Shown here one piece after another: positions 9,687 through 20,489 of a stretch of DNA of 64,000 nucleotides (position 1 is its first letter; each line of letters opens with the position of its first letter). The notes under the pieces are model-generated. The model saw only the letters and a list, made by a program, of their open reading frames with translations, did not search any database and was not told the DNA's origin. This stretch comes from Letharia columbiana (Eukaryota > Ascomycota > Lecanoromycetes > Lecanorales > Parmeliaceae). The position numbers and the translations under genes are program-made. The DNA is taken from assembly GCF_014066305.1 (NCBI RefSeq), contig NW_023501087.1, positions 206,001 to 270,000 of the forward strand, written 5' to 3'.

Positions 9687-12600
9687 TCATTTCCCATAGC
9701 TGACTGTTCTTCCCAGCGGACTTCTGATTCGTGAAGCCCACTGCATACTCTTCCTTCTCGCTTCCAGCAGCCTCCTTCGAACCGTCTCATCCGGCTGATC
9801 ATCAATTTCCCCGTTGACAGGAAACCCCATCTGCTTTGGCGGGCACGTGCGCTGCACCAACTCTGCGCCCTTGGATAGGTAGTATGGTGTGGTAGGCGAG
9901 CCCCATGTAGAGCCGTCTTCGAGCATATCGTCCTGCGCCGAGGCCGCGATGGGAGTTGCCGGCGCTACCGTTGGCTCCTCTTCTCGCGCTATTTGCCGTT
10001 CGATGATGAATGTGTCTCTGCGAGAAGCCGGAGTATCGAAGGTGAGGAATTCTGTCGTAGGTGATATCTCGTTTTCTGAGGAGATCTTGGCTGGTGTTTC
10101 AATGCTAGCAGTGATCAGATTGCCGTTCATGTTGGCAAGCGCTCGCGGTTCCATTGATTTGCGACGGCGAGAGCCACCACGAGGGATCATGGATGTGTCG
10201 ATGGCATAGTCTGCTTCGTTGAGCCATTTGTCCTCACGCTCGCAGCTAGTAGTGTTAACAAGAGCATGGTGCTTTTGGGTGAATCGTTTGACTTACTCTA
10301 AGACCCAGCCAACCCCGACGCACAAGACTACTCCGTTGCTGCTCCGAATCTTTTCCAAAGTCCGCTTCCCACCATCCTTGTAGACGACGTGGGTAATACC
10401 AACTTTGGTGGTGTCTGGCGAAGCTGCCTCGGGAGTGGTGCTGTTGAGAGAGCTGCCCATGCTTGCTCTTGGATTCCATGACCATTGCTTGACGCAGCGA
10501 GCACCCATTTGGGTCAGAAGGTCAACGAAGATCCCACTGGCGTCTGCGCCCTCAGATGTGTGCACATCAACAAAGACAACCGCGCCCTGAAGAACGTCTG
10601 GAATAACCCCTTTCCGCGCAGTTCGCCCAGGAGTCTCAGCATCGAGCCTCATAGCACTGCCAGGCGTTTGGGGAATGGTGGTCGCTGCCAGCACTGGCGT
10701 AGCTGGTCGATCGAGGGTCACATGCTCGTTCTCGGCATTGTCGGGTATCTCGGATTGCTTCAACCTGGCATGATGAGGCTCGCTGACCACTGACAAAGGA
10801 CCTCCAAACGATCGACTTCGTTGGCGAGTCACTATGAGAGGAGTATCTTCAGCTGAAGCGCGCAGAGGTACCTTTGAGACTGTGTGGATCTCTCGAGGTT
10901 GTTGAGAGATCTTCTTGGCAGGTGTGAACACTTTTGCTGGGGTGCAAGTCAAAGTATGATCCTGCTCTGCCCGCAGTCTTTCAGCACCCGATGGCACTGC
11001 ATTTTCATCTCCGTACTCTTCTGATGTTTGCGACTCTTGGCTAACCTGCAAGGCCGCAATATCATGTTCATTGCCCACGTCCATTTCCGCGAATGAAGTG
11101 TCTTCAACGTCTTCTTCGCCATCACGCATTACCATCTCATCTTCAAAGAACGAAGATTTTGCAGGAGATCCCGTTGGAATGTCACTGATTGTTTGCTCCG
11201 GAGCTACGATCATACTCACACCTCCAAGTGAGAACATTCCGCGGGTCTGACGAGGACGGCTTGTCGCGTTCTGTTTGTTGGGGCTAGATGCAGCCCACGA
11301 ACTCAGTTGATCCGCCAGTGGGGTAAAGGATAGTTGGTCTTCAGAGATATCCGAGTCCTGGCCATCAAGGACTGCAGGAGTGCCAAAGTCCTCTGCGGAG
11401 ACTCCATGACTGCGCAGTGGGGTGAATCCGTATCCCTTGTCTGGAGACGCAAGCTCATCTTCAGACCCAGACTCGATGGAAACTCTCCTTAAGGCGGCCG
11501 AAGCAAGCCAGAAGGCTGGACCCTTGAATACCGTAGGAGTTTCTGCGGGCTTTGAGCTCTCTGAAATGTCATCGCTGCGAGCGACGGGTTCGGATTGGTC
11601 GATCATGATGGTATCGTCAAAAGATACCGGCTCCTCAAAGGTGGCCGCTGTAGTTCGCAAGGGTGACTCGGCTTCAGCGGCAACGTCTATGATTGGGCTT
11701 TCAGAGTGAAATTCTGGGAAATCGTCCTCTTCTGCGTCCACCTCGCGTTCTTCGTCCGTGATAGTATGAACCTTGACAGTCTGCTCCGGAGACCTGGCTG
11801 CTCGGAAGGGACTGCTAACGACCTTCTCCGGTGAAAGGCTTGGAGCCTTCGAGGGACTGCTTTGTCTGGAGGTGATGGCGGCGTGCAATGCCGCTGCTTT
11901 CATACTAGACTTGACTGGCGAGCCAAGCCCTGTTGACTTCGTAGGTGAAGCTGTTGGGCGGCGCGCAGGAGATTGCAGCAACGAAGCCTTGAACGGCGAT
12001 TTGGAAGGGACAAGTATGGGCTGCGTTGTCTTTTCTTCCATTCTCACTCTCTTTGGCGATTCTTGCAGCAATGATATTTTGAACGGTGACTTGGAAGGGA
12101 GAAGTATTGGCTGTGTCATGTTGTCTCGAAGAGTTCCTCTTCTTGGCGATTCTTGCAGAAATGAGGCTTTCATGGGAGTACGCGATGACAAAAGCACGGG
12201 CTGAGCTATGGGGTCTCCAAGTTGCACTCTCTTAGGAGAACTCTTGAGCGCGTCCTTGAATGGTGACGTTGGCGGTCGCCGAGCTGGGCTTGCAAATATG
12301 CTCGACGACGTAGGCTTCAACGGTGATGATGGCGCGGTGTCTTGGGCAAAGTTCAACTTGGAGACGCTACCGAAGTCTTTGACTGGACTCATAATTCGTT
12401 TGGCGGGAGACTTGCTAAGAGCTCTGATGGGCGTTTTCTCGCCGGCAAGCTCATCCTCCGAAATTATTGGGTCACTCTTGGCAATTTGATTGACCTTCTT
12501 TGGCGACAAGGGCAGTACATCCTTTGTCTCAAGCCCCTGACTTTCTTGAGTAGTCGGCGTGACAATTTTCCTACCACGGGTAGTAGCTCGTGCTGCCGCT

Positions 12601-13331
12601 GGCTTGCGGACTGGCTTCGCTTTTAGTCCTGTTGGTTTCATGGCGGACTTCTTTGGCCCTTCAGTCTCTATCGGAACGTTTTCCTTGTCTGGTTCTTGTT
12701 GAAACTTGACCCTCTTCTTTTGCGCGGCTGCCGCTGGTCTCGTGGCTGGGGCGATTGATGGTGTCTTCGTCGCATTGGTGATTGGACGTCCGCGAGTAGT
12801 CTTCTTCACTGGCTCCGGCTTCTCTATTTCCTCTTGAACCTCTAAGACTGCAGGCGTGATTTCTAACGTCTTCTTGGGGCGGCCCCTTGTCTTTGGAGCC
12901 TCCAGCTCAGTGACTTCGGCCGCGGGCGCCTTTGTTGGACGAGCTCTCGTCCTCAGTGCGTCTGGCATTTGGTCCTCCTCTTTCTCATCCGTGTCACCAT
13001 TCTTCGCTCGTCCTACTGCTTTCGTGGGCCCGGGCTTCTTTTCTTGTCCGAGCACTGCTCCATCAATCGCTTCACCATCCTCGTCGTCGGCTCGAGTCTT
13101 GCGTTTAACTGCTTTAGCTTGCACTGCTGGCTTCTTCTTCATGGCGGCGGCTTTGGCGGAGGCTGTAGTAATCTTTGTTGCCCTGGGCTTCGAGGCTACA
13201 TCGTCGCTATTGGTAGTCTTCGCGCGAGCGCGCGTTACACGTTTGGGAGGTGAGTCTGTCATGTCCACGGTCTTCTTCCGCTTCGCAGCTTGTGTCGCAG
13301 GCATTGGGGCAGTGAGTATTTTGCTCTTCAA
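9687..13331 (-). CDS. BRCT-domain nuclear protein
   Basis: Two exons, 13,331-10,297 and 10,245-9,687, with a 51-nt intron at 10,246-10,296 (GTAAGT donor, TAG acceptor) that restores a continuous frame through GWVLDCERE. The product is about 1,197 aa. The first 850 or so residues are low-complexity and basic, with many Ser-Pro and Thr-Pro sites and RGRP-type AT-hook-like motifs (GRPKK near residue 155; GRPIT near residue 180). Near 12,240-11,970 a roughly 28-residue SPxKxSLLQESPKR unit is repeated three to four times. Residues of about 930-1,040 form a BRCT-like domain (VVFVDVHTSEG, GITHVVYKDGG, VVLCVGVGWVL), followed by the Arg-rich RGGSRRRKS. Fungal proteins of this layout are phospho-binding chromatin or DNA-damage factors; that role is inference. 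The start could be the ATG at 13,331 or the Met ten codons later. Confidence 0.85.
11970..12260 (-). repeat. 84-bp coding repeat in the BRCT-protein gene
   Basis: Three clear units start near 11,977, 12,063 and 12,146, with a diverged fourth near 12,230. They encode SP-K-S-LQESP phosphosite-rich peptides. Period is 84-86 bp. Confidence 0.7.
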
Positions 13332-13444
13332 AGGTGGGCGGAGTCTGGTCGGGTGTTGAAAGAAGACGAGCGTTGGAACTTGGTGGGTCTTATTATTTGG
13401 ATTTGTTGTTTGTTGATTTCTTCCCCGCGTTGGTCGGATAGCAA

Positions 13445-14300
13445 CGACAAGCGCTAGCGTCCAACACTAGGCGATTTTGAGAAAGGGCCAAACCCCACGC
13501 TCACCTCTTCCACAATTGTGAGCTTCGGTCAACATCGTCCGATGATGGTACCAAGGAACTCTTTGCAAGATATCGGCTATGGTGCCACCAATACGAGAAG
13601 CCTTCCGACCCCTGCAATATCGATTCGAGCGTCTAGCGTACTTATGTGGAATCTCCCCTTCCAGAGTCGTCTGCAACACATCTAACACGGCAATGTTATC
13701 TATCTCCTCTCGCGGGAATGCCTCGGCAGGGAAGGCCGTTTGTGGGTTTGTCCTCATCGAAACTGGAATTATGGACTGCTGCAGGATTCGCGAGGCTATT
13801 TATACTTCTGGCTCGAGAAGAGATGTTCATGTTCGAATGAGCAGCTACTTCTAGGTTACTACTATCTCACGGTGCAATACCCAGTCCTCGAGACGCCCCC
13901 TGATCCGACACTCTCGTGGTTGGCCATGAATGAGCACGGCCTTGAGAGCCCTCGACGATATCCAATTCTGCCCTCATATCCGATCGAGCAAGCCCATGAC
14001 CTTTCAAATCTATGAGCTGTTTGTCCGAAAGTCGTGCGATACAAATATTGTTCGATTGCTGTAGGTGCGGCCGCGTACCGTGATGCCGATCTGCGGGACG
14101 TCTGTTTAATTCGAGGTTGCAAAGGAGAGGAGGGGGAACTTTCCGCTAAACCATCACGGGCCCTGAGTGGATTGCGTAATTGGCTGTGTCGGGAGACTTA
14201 ACAGGATCGCAGCAGGATTGAAATCGGGCACCAGGTTCACTGGGGAGTCTTGTTGAGATGCGAGGAGCATAGAGTCCTCATGGGGTGGGCATTTAAAGGG
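13445..14300. other. Stretch without a recognisable gene
   Basis: Frames of 86-96 aa are open on both strands (13,467-13,757 minus; 13,740-14,015 plus) but none carries a motif I recognise. Confidence 0.4.
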
Positions 14301-14307
14301 ACTCTCT

Positions 14308-14500
14308 AGCAAATGTAAATTCATTCAACAAAATCCGCAATTTGAAAGAATTAAACAAAGTAAGTGACCATCTCGAACCCTTGTGCTGGTGCAAAAAGCT
14401 CAGCCCGACCATTCCGATTGAGTATTCTGCAACGGAGCCGTGACCTACGAAAACCCCAATGAAGGGATTTTATACCACATCCCCGAAGGGCGCAAATATT
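14308..14500 (+). repeat. Dispersed repeat, copy 2
   Basis: Diverged second copy of the repeat at 9293-9440, in the same orientation. The best shared part is CCTACGAAA and ACCACATCCCCGAAGGGC near the right end. Confidence 0.65.
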
Positions 14501-14608
14501 TAATTAATTATCCATATATTCTTTATATTCTGTCAGATTTTAAGAAGTTGACATTGTTCAGATTACTCCCAAAGGTTTTCATTTCACTATATCCAACATC
14601 CAGACTGA

Positions 14609-16138
14609 TCAAGCCCTCTTCTCATCCCGATAGTGTCCTGCAACCAGAAAAGCCATCTCAAGCGCCTGTTTCTCATTGAGTCTCGGATCACAGTATGTCG
14701 TATAATTAACACTTAGATCCCCCTCCGTCAACCCCTCACTCCCACCAACACATTCCGTCACCGCATCCCCAGTCAATTCGAGGTGCACACCTCCCAAGAA
14801 ACTGCTCTGCTCTCTGTGAATCCTCAACGCACTGCTCACCTCACTCAAAATACTCGAAAATTGCCTTGTCTTCACCCCAGACGGCGTACTCTTTGTGTTC
14901 CCATGCATGGGATCGCATTGCCACACGACTACATGGCCACTTTTCTTCACGGCCTCAATATGGCCAGGTAGCAGAGAAGCGATATTGTGCTCGCCGTATC
15001 GGGTAATCAAAGTGACCTTTCCAATATCTTTTGGCGGATTGACCACATCAAGGAGGGCGATGAGTTCCGGAGATGTCATGGTAGGCCCGACTTTGATGCC
15101 GATGGGATTTTCGAGACCGCGGAAGTACTCGACGTGTGCGCCAGTGAGTTGGCGTGTGCGGTCACCGATCCAGAGAAAGTGGGCGGATGTATTGTACCAG
15201 CCTTTGCCATCGCTAGCAGACTCTTGGTGACCGTTCACCTGCTGATCTGATGATACTCGGGCTGGCAAGAAAGCTGGATGAGAGGGTGGATGTTTTAGTC
15301 TCCTTGTTAAACTCTGCTCGTATTCTAGTAGCAAACCCTCGTGACTGGTGTAGAGATCGACAGTCTCTAAGCCACTTGCACTGCTATCTGCGCCAACTGT
15401 CCTCATGAATTGTAGGCTCTCGGTGATACTATCGACAATCCTGGTGTACTGAGCTCTGATCTTTTCATCTTTCACGTGCCCCAGCTCCCAGTCTAGTGGC
15501 GAATGTAGATCAGCGATCCCTGATGCCAGCGACGCTCTGATGAAATTGAGCGTTGCGGCAGAGTGATAATAGGCAGATACTAAACGCGCTGGATCCGGGG
15601 TTCTGTCTTCTACCGCGTATCCATTTAGTATGTCTCCACGGAAGGAGGGTATCTCGTTTCCCTCGTGCATCTCTGTGGGACTTGATCTTGGCTTTGCGTA
15701 CTGGCCAGCCATCCTCGCAATACGCACGACAGGCCTGTTGGCGCCCCAGATCAGGACCAAACTCATCTGCAGCAGAAGTTTGATCTTCGATTCAATGGCA
15801 TTCTCTTCACAGTAATCGAATAATTCCGCACAGTCACCACCCTGTAGTAGGAACGCTTTGCCAAGAGCAACATCTCGCAGAGACTTCCGGAGTTTGATGA
15901 TCTCGGTAGGTGTAACGATGGGTGGTAGTTGCTCTAGTTTTGCGAGAGCTTTTTGGACTTTAGCAAGGTCATTATAGACAACCTCTTGTTTTATGGGTTT
16001 AGTGGTCCAGGATGATGGCGTCCATTCCGAGCTGCTATTCTTCTGTCGCTTTGTTGTGACCTTGATCTCTGCTGCGGCTTCTCCACTTTTGCTGAGCTTT
16101 GGAGGCTGTATTGGCTCTTCTAGAGGTCTTTTCGACAT
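14609..16138 (-). CDS. Class II (plant-type) DAHP synthase
   Basis: A single uninterrupted exon of 509 aa, the usual length for fungal class II 3-deoxy-D-arabino-heptulosonate-7-phosphate synthase. The enzyme joins phosphoenolpyruvate and erythrose 4-phosphate in the first step of the shikimate pathway to aromatic amino acids. Visible family motifs, in order: LLQGGDCAELF (about residue 97), RMAGQYAKPRSSP, the SAHFLWIGDRTR segment, GLENPIGIKVGP, LITRYGEHN, WQCDPMHGNT, and GGVHLELTGDAVTEC with SVNYTTYCDPRLN near the end. The Cys, His, Glu and Asp metal ligands of the family appear to be present. The N-terminal 45 residues are Lys-rich and variable. It is divergent from the HYPK-like gene, with a 386-bp shared upstream region. 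The Neurospora counterpart is, from memory, aro-8. Confidence 0.95.
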   Translation of the reverse strand: MSKRPLEEPIQPPKLSKSGEAAAEIKVTTKRQKNSSSEWTPSSWTTKPIKQEVVYNDLAKVQKALAKLEQLPPIVTPTEIIKLRKSLRDVALGKAFLLQGGDCAELFDYCEENAIESKIKLLLQMSLVLIWGANRPVVRIARMAGQYAKPRSSPTEMHEGNEIPSFRGDILNGYAVEDRTPDPARLVSAYYHSAATLNFIRASLASGIADLHSPLDWELGHVKDEKIRAQYTRIVDSITESLQFMRTVGADSSASGLETVDLYTSHEGLLLEYEQSLTRRLKHPPSHPAFLPARVSSDQQVNGHQESASDGKGWYNTSAHFLWIGDRTRQLTGAHVEYFRGLENPIGIKVGPTMTSPELIALLDVVNPPKDIGKVTLITRYGEHNIASLLPGHIEAVKKSGHVVVWQCDPMHGNTKSTPSGVKTRQFSSILSEVSSALRIHREQSSFLGGVHLELTGDAVTECVGGSEGLTEGDLSVNYTTYCDPRLNEKQALEMAFLVAGHYRDEKRA

Positions 16139-16524
16139 GACTATAGATTTTTTTCAACAGAAAGAGAATAAACGGAATTTTACGAGAGACGACTCCTAGA
16201 TGAGATGCACACACAAACGGACCCTTTGAACAGGTAGATGAGGTGCAGAGACCAAAAAGCCTATGCTGACATACACCAAATACACCTGAGCTATGAAATG
16301 CGATATGCTTTAAACAATAACTGGAAATGTGGAGTGGATAGGTACGCATGAATACGTGAGGAAGGGGCTGGCGAAATCCCAATATTTCTTCACTAGACCT
16401 AATTCGGTCCTCCGCGTTTTATGAACCCCCCCCCCCCTTGTCACCACCTACGTTCTGACAACCACTCTAAATTCACCTCACAGCTACTCTTCTGCTGCTA
16501 CTCACGCGCAATTCAACCATAAAA
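16139..16524. promoter_or_regulatory. Shared region between divergent DAHP synthase and HYPK-like genes
   Basis: These 386 bp separate two head-to-head genes and must hold both promoters. It contains a run of about eleven C at 16,426-16,437 and a pyrimidine-rich stretch just before the plus-strand ATG. No clear TATA box was seen. Confidence 0.45.
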
Positions 16525-16944
16525 ATGGCAGAGCCCCAACCCTCCAGCGTCCATGAAGGCATGGACCGCGAAGACCCCGCCCCCCTCCCCACCTCTGCCG
16601 AAGACCGCAAAGCGGCCGCCGCCATGTCCTCCCTCGAAAGACGCGGTGGCGATGACGACGATGCTGCTACGAAACCTAACAAAGAAATCGACCAAGAAGC
16701 CCTTGGAAAGGCTATAAGTAGGCTGGAGTTAGCAGACAAAGCTGGCACGGTTGCTGCAGGGGAGAAGAAAACGAAGGAGAAAGAGGAAGTTGAGAAGAGG
16801 GCGAAGATCAAGGTGGATCAGGCGGATGTGACATTGCTGGTCGAAGAATTGGATTTGACTAAGGGGAAAGCTACAGAGCTGTTGAAGGCGAATGACGGGG
16901 ATGCGGTCAAGGCTATGAGGGGGTTTGTAAGGGCTGCGGCTTGA
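16525..16944 (+). CDS. HYPK-like protein (UBA-like NatA regulator)
   Basis: An intact 139-aa frame. The first 50 residues are acidic and Ala/Pro-rich. Residues 55-90 form a charged helix (LGKAISRLELADK, then a KEKEEVEKR stretch). The C-terminal 45 residues match the UBA-like domain of NAC-alpha and HYPK: KVDQADVTLLVEELDLTK, KATELLKAN, DAVKAMRGFV. HYPK proteins bind the ribosome-associated N-terminal acetyltransferase NatA and help regulate it. NAC alpha itself is excluded because the NAC domain is missing. The ATG follows CCATAAAA, and no intron is needed. Confidence is high for the family, moderate for the precise function. Confidence 0.8.
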   Translation: MAEPQPSSVHEGMDREDPAPLPTSAEDRKAAAAMSSLERRGGDDDDAATKPNKEIDQEALGKAISRLELADKAGTVAAGEKKTKEKEEVEKRAKIKVDQADVTLLVEELDLTKGKATELLKANDGDAVKAMRGFVRAAA

Positions 16945-17392
16945 GGGATGGGGCATACAGGGCTTAAAGATCAACATTGAAAGTACAAGGACCAACCCTC
17001 TTCACTTGCCATGCAGGTTATGCTGCGTATTCATAATCTCACGTTGGACCGGATGCTGATAACAAGTAAAGAGGTCAATGGAGAGTCTGAGGAGGTCCCA
17101 CAGGCACAGACTGAAGGGCTGTGATGGACCAAGCTGGGGTTGGAAAGCGTGGATGAGAGGGCATTGAACCTATGTACAATGGCAATGTGACAATACATTA
17201 TCCTGCATCGTGAAGGATGCTGTTGGTTCCCTGCCATAGGTGGCGCAGATGCTCACGGTCTCTTGCCTTCCTTTTGACCGTATTCCAATTCAATTGACCT
17301 GCAAATTGATCAACGGCCCGACAACGAACCTCATCGAATGCCTATGCCGAGATGAAGTTCGAAGAAAGAGAAGCATCCGCGGGCGCCTTCAG

Positions 17393-17789
17393 TCATGTTT
17401 CGCGACAAGAGGCCCCTCTGGTGGAGCTATTAGAGGCTTCTGTTCTTGTCCGAGGACCACTGGCTTCATTAGCAAAAGGCAGATAGATTGAGGCTATACG
17501 GCTCATACCTCGTTGGTACAGTACGTAGCTTGTGACCACCACGAAGGGAATACCAACTATAATAGCAGTCCACCTGGAAGCCATTAGTAAATGAAAGTCG
17601 AGGAATCGTGGCTTCCTACCTTCTAGCAATCGTATTGTAGCTGCCAATTGCTGCGAAGCCCGTGGGAGGAGCGGTAGGGTTCGTCTTCAACGAAGGTGCT
17701 GCTGGCTTGTACCCCAAAGGTGTTGTTTTCGTAGAGGCCTGACGTCTCAACGCGGCGAGTCTATCGAAAGGATTTCGACTGGAGAACAT
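17393..17789 (-). CDS. Small two-exon membrane protein, probably mitochondrial
   Basis: Exon 1 runs from the ATG at 17,789 to 17,620 and exon 2 from 17,573 to 17,393. The 46-nt intron (17,574-17,619) has a GTAGGA donor, a TTACTAAT branch-like site and a CAG acceptor, and joins the frames at IARRWTAI. The product is about 116 aa. The N-terminus MFSSRNPFDRLAALRRQAS is Arg/Ser-rich with no acidic residue apart from one Asp, like a mitochondrial presequence. A single hydrophobic helix follows the splice (TAIIVGIPFVVVTSYVLY). The C-terminus is polar. I do not recognise the family. An upstream in-frame ATG at 17,849 is less likely because the internal ATG gives the better presequence. Confidence 0.6.
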
Positions 17790-18134
17790 GGTGATCAAGG
17801 GGGCCTGTTCCCTCGAAGAAGCATTAGGGGCATAGCACCTGCACCTCAATGTCTATATGCAAGCAACAATGCAGCCGATATGTGTCCAGTATCGTAAATA
17901 CCTAATCGTTTTGTCTAGACGAGACTGAGAGTTGAGTATGTAGTAGCCCCTTTTTCAAAACAGCCTCGGCCTAGCCGGAAGTTGTCTCGGTTATGTCATC
18001 GCTTTCTGCCCACTCACAAAAGAAGTGCCTCACCGCAAAATTATTCCCGCACCAACAGCTGGACACAAAACGATAACTGAACATTCCATAACCAACCAGA
18101 CTCATTTTCTTTAACTCTCCAATATTAGCTGCTC

Positions 18135-18149
18135 ATGCACACAGTCTGA
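18135..18149 (+). promoter_or_regulatory. Candidate 4-codon upstream ORF of ornithine decarboxylase
   Basis: ATG CAC ACA GTC TGA lies 475 nt upstream of the ornithine decarboxylase start. A still shorter one (ATG CCA TAA) lies at 18,286-18,294. Whether either is in the transcript is unknown. Polyamine genes in many eukaryotes are controlled through upstream ORFs, so they are recorded here. Confidence 0.25.
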
Positions 18150-18609
18150 CTCAGTCAAAATCGAACCAGAAATCCTACCTCTGGTGATTCAGAGGCACTG
18201 ATAAACACGGCTCCTCCGGCCTCGACACAGTTCAGTCTTCAAGATCCTGCCTCACGCCCCCATCGGGACAGTACGTATATATCGGATGCCATAACCCCTT
18301 CTTTTGAGACTCGAGAATCGCTTTTGAACTGGAAGACTGACTCTGAATTCGTCGTCCAGTCCTCAACGACCTCCCTCCCCCTGGTGCAGGACATTTCAGA
18401 GTCTGAGATCTATTTGCTAGAGTGCATTCCAAACGTCCCACTGTCTTCATCACAATCCCAGCTGCCGCATAGGACGTCCCTAGAGGTTCTTCCTCTTCCC
18501 GGGGAAGAGTCGAGGAGGAATAGCCGTATCAGTCTGGGGACTGATATCTTCAAGCCTCCCTAACGCGGCTCTCACACAATCGGAATACAATTTACTTCTT
18601 AGAGCTTGG

Positions 18610-19967
18610 ATGCGAATGGCACCTTCGGCAACAACAATTACACAACAATATGCATCAATTGACATGAATGAAAAATCATTGAGGGTCAATAGTACTGTTA
18701 GCGATAATGGAAAAGAATATGGGAAAACTCTAACGAAGGATGTGTTGAAAGGGCGGATTGCAGCCATCGATACAGATACTTGCGCTGCTGGGGATGAAGA
18801 TTCATTCTTCGTGGCTGACATGGGTGAGGTCTATCGACAACACCTACGCTGGAAGATGAATTTGAAGAGGGTCAAGCCCCACTACGGTGCGTTCTCATTC
18901 ATTGAATTTTCCAGAATACAACAGCACGTTGATTTCTATTAGCTGTCAAGTGCAACCCGGACCCAGAGGTCCTTCGTCTACTTGCGGGATTAGGCACCGG
19001 TTTTGACTGTGCATCCAAGTCAGAAATTGAACAGGTCCTCAATCTCGGTGTCGATCCATCCAGGATTATCTACGCTCAGCCATGCAAGACCAAGTCATAT
19101 GTGCGCTTTGCATTTGAGTGTGGGGTGAAGCAGATGACGTTCGACAATTCAGACGAGCTCTACAAGATTAAGAGGTTCTTTCCAGATGCAGAGCTGTTTC
19201 TCCGCATCTTGACAGACGACTCAGCAAGCTTGTGTCGACTCAGCGATAAATTTGGGGCCTCCTTAGACACAACCCTAGACCTTTTGACTTTGGCGAAGGA
19301 TCTGGAATTGAATGTCACTGGTGTCAGCTTCCACGTCGGTTCTGGAGCTTCTGACCCTCAATCTTTCGACAAAGCTGTTCGAGACGCTCGTATTGTATTT
19401 GATCAAGCCGCGGACGTTGGCTACAACCTCAAGACTCTGGATGTAGGCGGAGGCTTTTCTGGAGATCTCTTTGAGTCCATGGCCGATGTCTTGAGCAAAG
19501 CCCTCGATGAAAACTTTCCAACGAGTGTGCGCATCATTGGGGAACCTGGCCGCTACTACGTCGCCTCCGCATTCACCTTGGCCTGCAACATCATCGCTCG
19601 CCGCGATTTCCAGGATCCCGCTACAATGGAGACTAATTACATGCTCTACCTCAACGACGGTGTCTACGGCAACTTCTCAAGTCTCATATTCGACCATCAG
19701 ATCGCGTCTCCTCGCATCCTGAGCAAGCGTGATAGGTCCAATCGCAGCACTGAGTACTCGCTCTGGGGTCCATCTTGTGATGGAATTGACCGAGTTACGG
19801 AGACTTGTACCCTTCATGGGGTCCTAGACGTGGGTGATTGGCTGTACTTTGAGGAAATGGGTGCCTACACCAAGTGTAGCACTACAAAATTCAATGGGTT
19901 TACAGATAACCATGATGTTCTTTATGTCTCGAGCGAGCCCGGAGCTTCGGCTTTGCTGAACTACTGA
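18610..19967 (+). CDS. Ornithine decarboxylase
   Basis: Two exons, 18,610-18,886 and 18,943-19,967, with a 56-nt intron (18,887-18,942; GTGCGT to TAG) that splits the codon for Ala in the PLP motif. The joined product (433 aa) decarboxylates ornithine to putrescine, the entry to polyamine synthesis, with pyridoxal phosphate. Motifs in order: HYAVKCNPDP with the PLP-binding Lys (about residue 95), FDCASKSEI, FHVGSG, LDVGGGFSG, IGEPGRYYV with the PLP phosphate site, and WGPSCDGIDR with the catalytic Cys. The C-terminus ends DVLYVSSEPGASALLNY. Length is typical of fungal ornithine decarboxylase. The ATG at 18,610 is followed two codons later by another ATG that could also serve. Confidence 0.95.
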
Positions 19968-20489
19968 ATGCACGCGTTGTGTGCAATGGAAGGAAACGCG
20001 TAGCACATCATGAGAGACGATATTGGAATGGGGAGAGTGCCCAGAAGATGGACGAGTGTGGGATTGCATCAAGGCAGCGGTATTGTGGGAGCTTGAAGAG
20101 TGCCTTTTTTCGGTTCAGACCAGAGATTTCATAGACTGCGTGGCTTTTGTCTTTTTTCATACAGAAAATGAGCTTTTCATTCCAAGCTGGTCTCAAGCCA
20201 GTCTCTCCTTCCGTCTCCTCGAGTATTCCACCTCTAGGCCGCAGCTTCCTATCATCCTCCATACATCTGACATCGGCCGAGCCGGAGAATCTACTTTGCC
20301 CTCCCGCCACTCCCTGGTCCTCGAGCTCTCACCAACCCCTTCCTCGCCCCCGTGCCCTGAGCTCTCCTTCAGCTCCTTCAGCTCCTTCATCCCGCATCGA
20401 AGAACCTCGTGATCCCCCCAGTAACCTTGACCTTATCGGAATGCGTCATTCAAGCTCATGCTAGATCGACAGCGCATCAACCCTCTTGC
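19968..20489. other. Intergenic stretch downstream of ornithine decarboxylase
   Basis: It holds the 3' region of ornithine decarboxylase and a Ser/Pro-rich pyrimidine-biased segment at 20,200-20,420. No gene is supported. The frames of 100-129 aa are low-complexity shadows. Confidence 0.4.

Noticed and set aside
18324..18563. 79-aa plus-strand frame upstream of ornithine decarboxylase
   Set aside because: No ATG start and no recognised domain; more likely leader or promoter sequence.
20023..20464. Pro/Ser-rich frames on both strands
   Set aside because: Low-complexity composition on both strands; no start context or domain.
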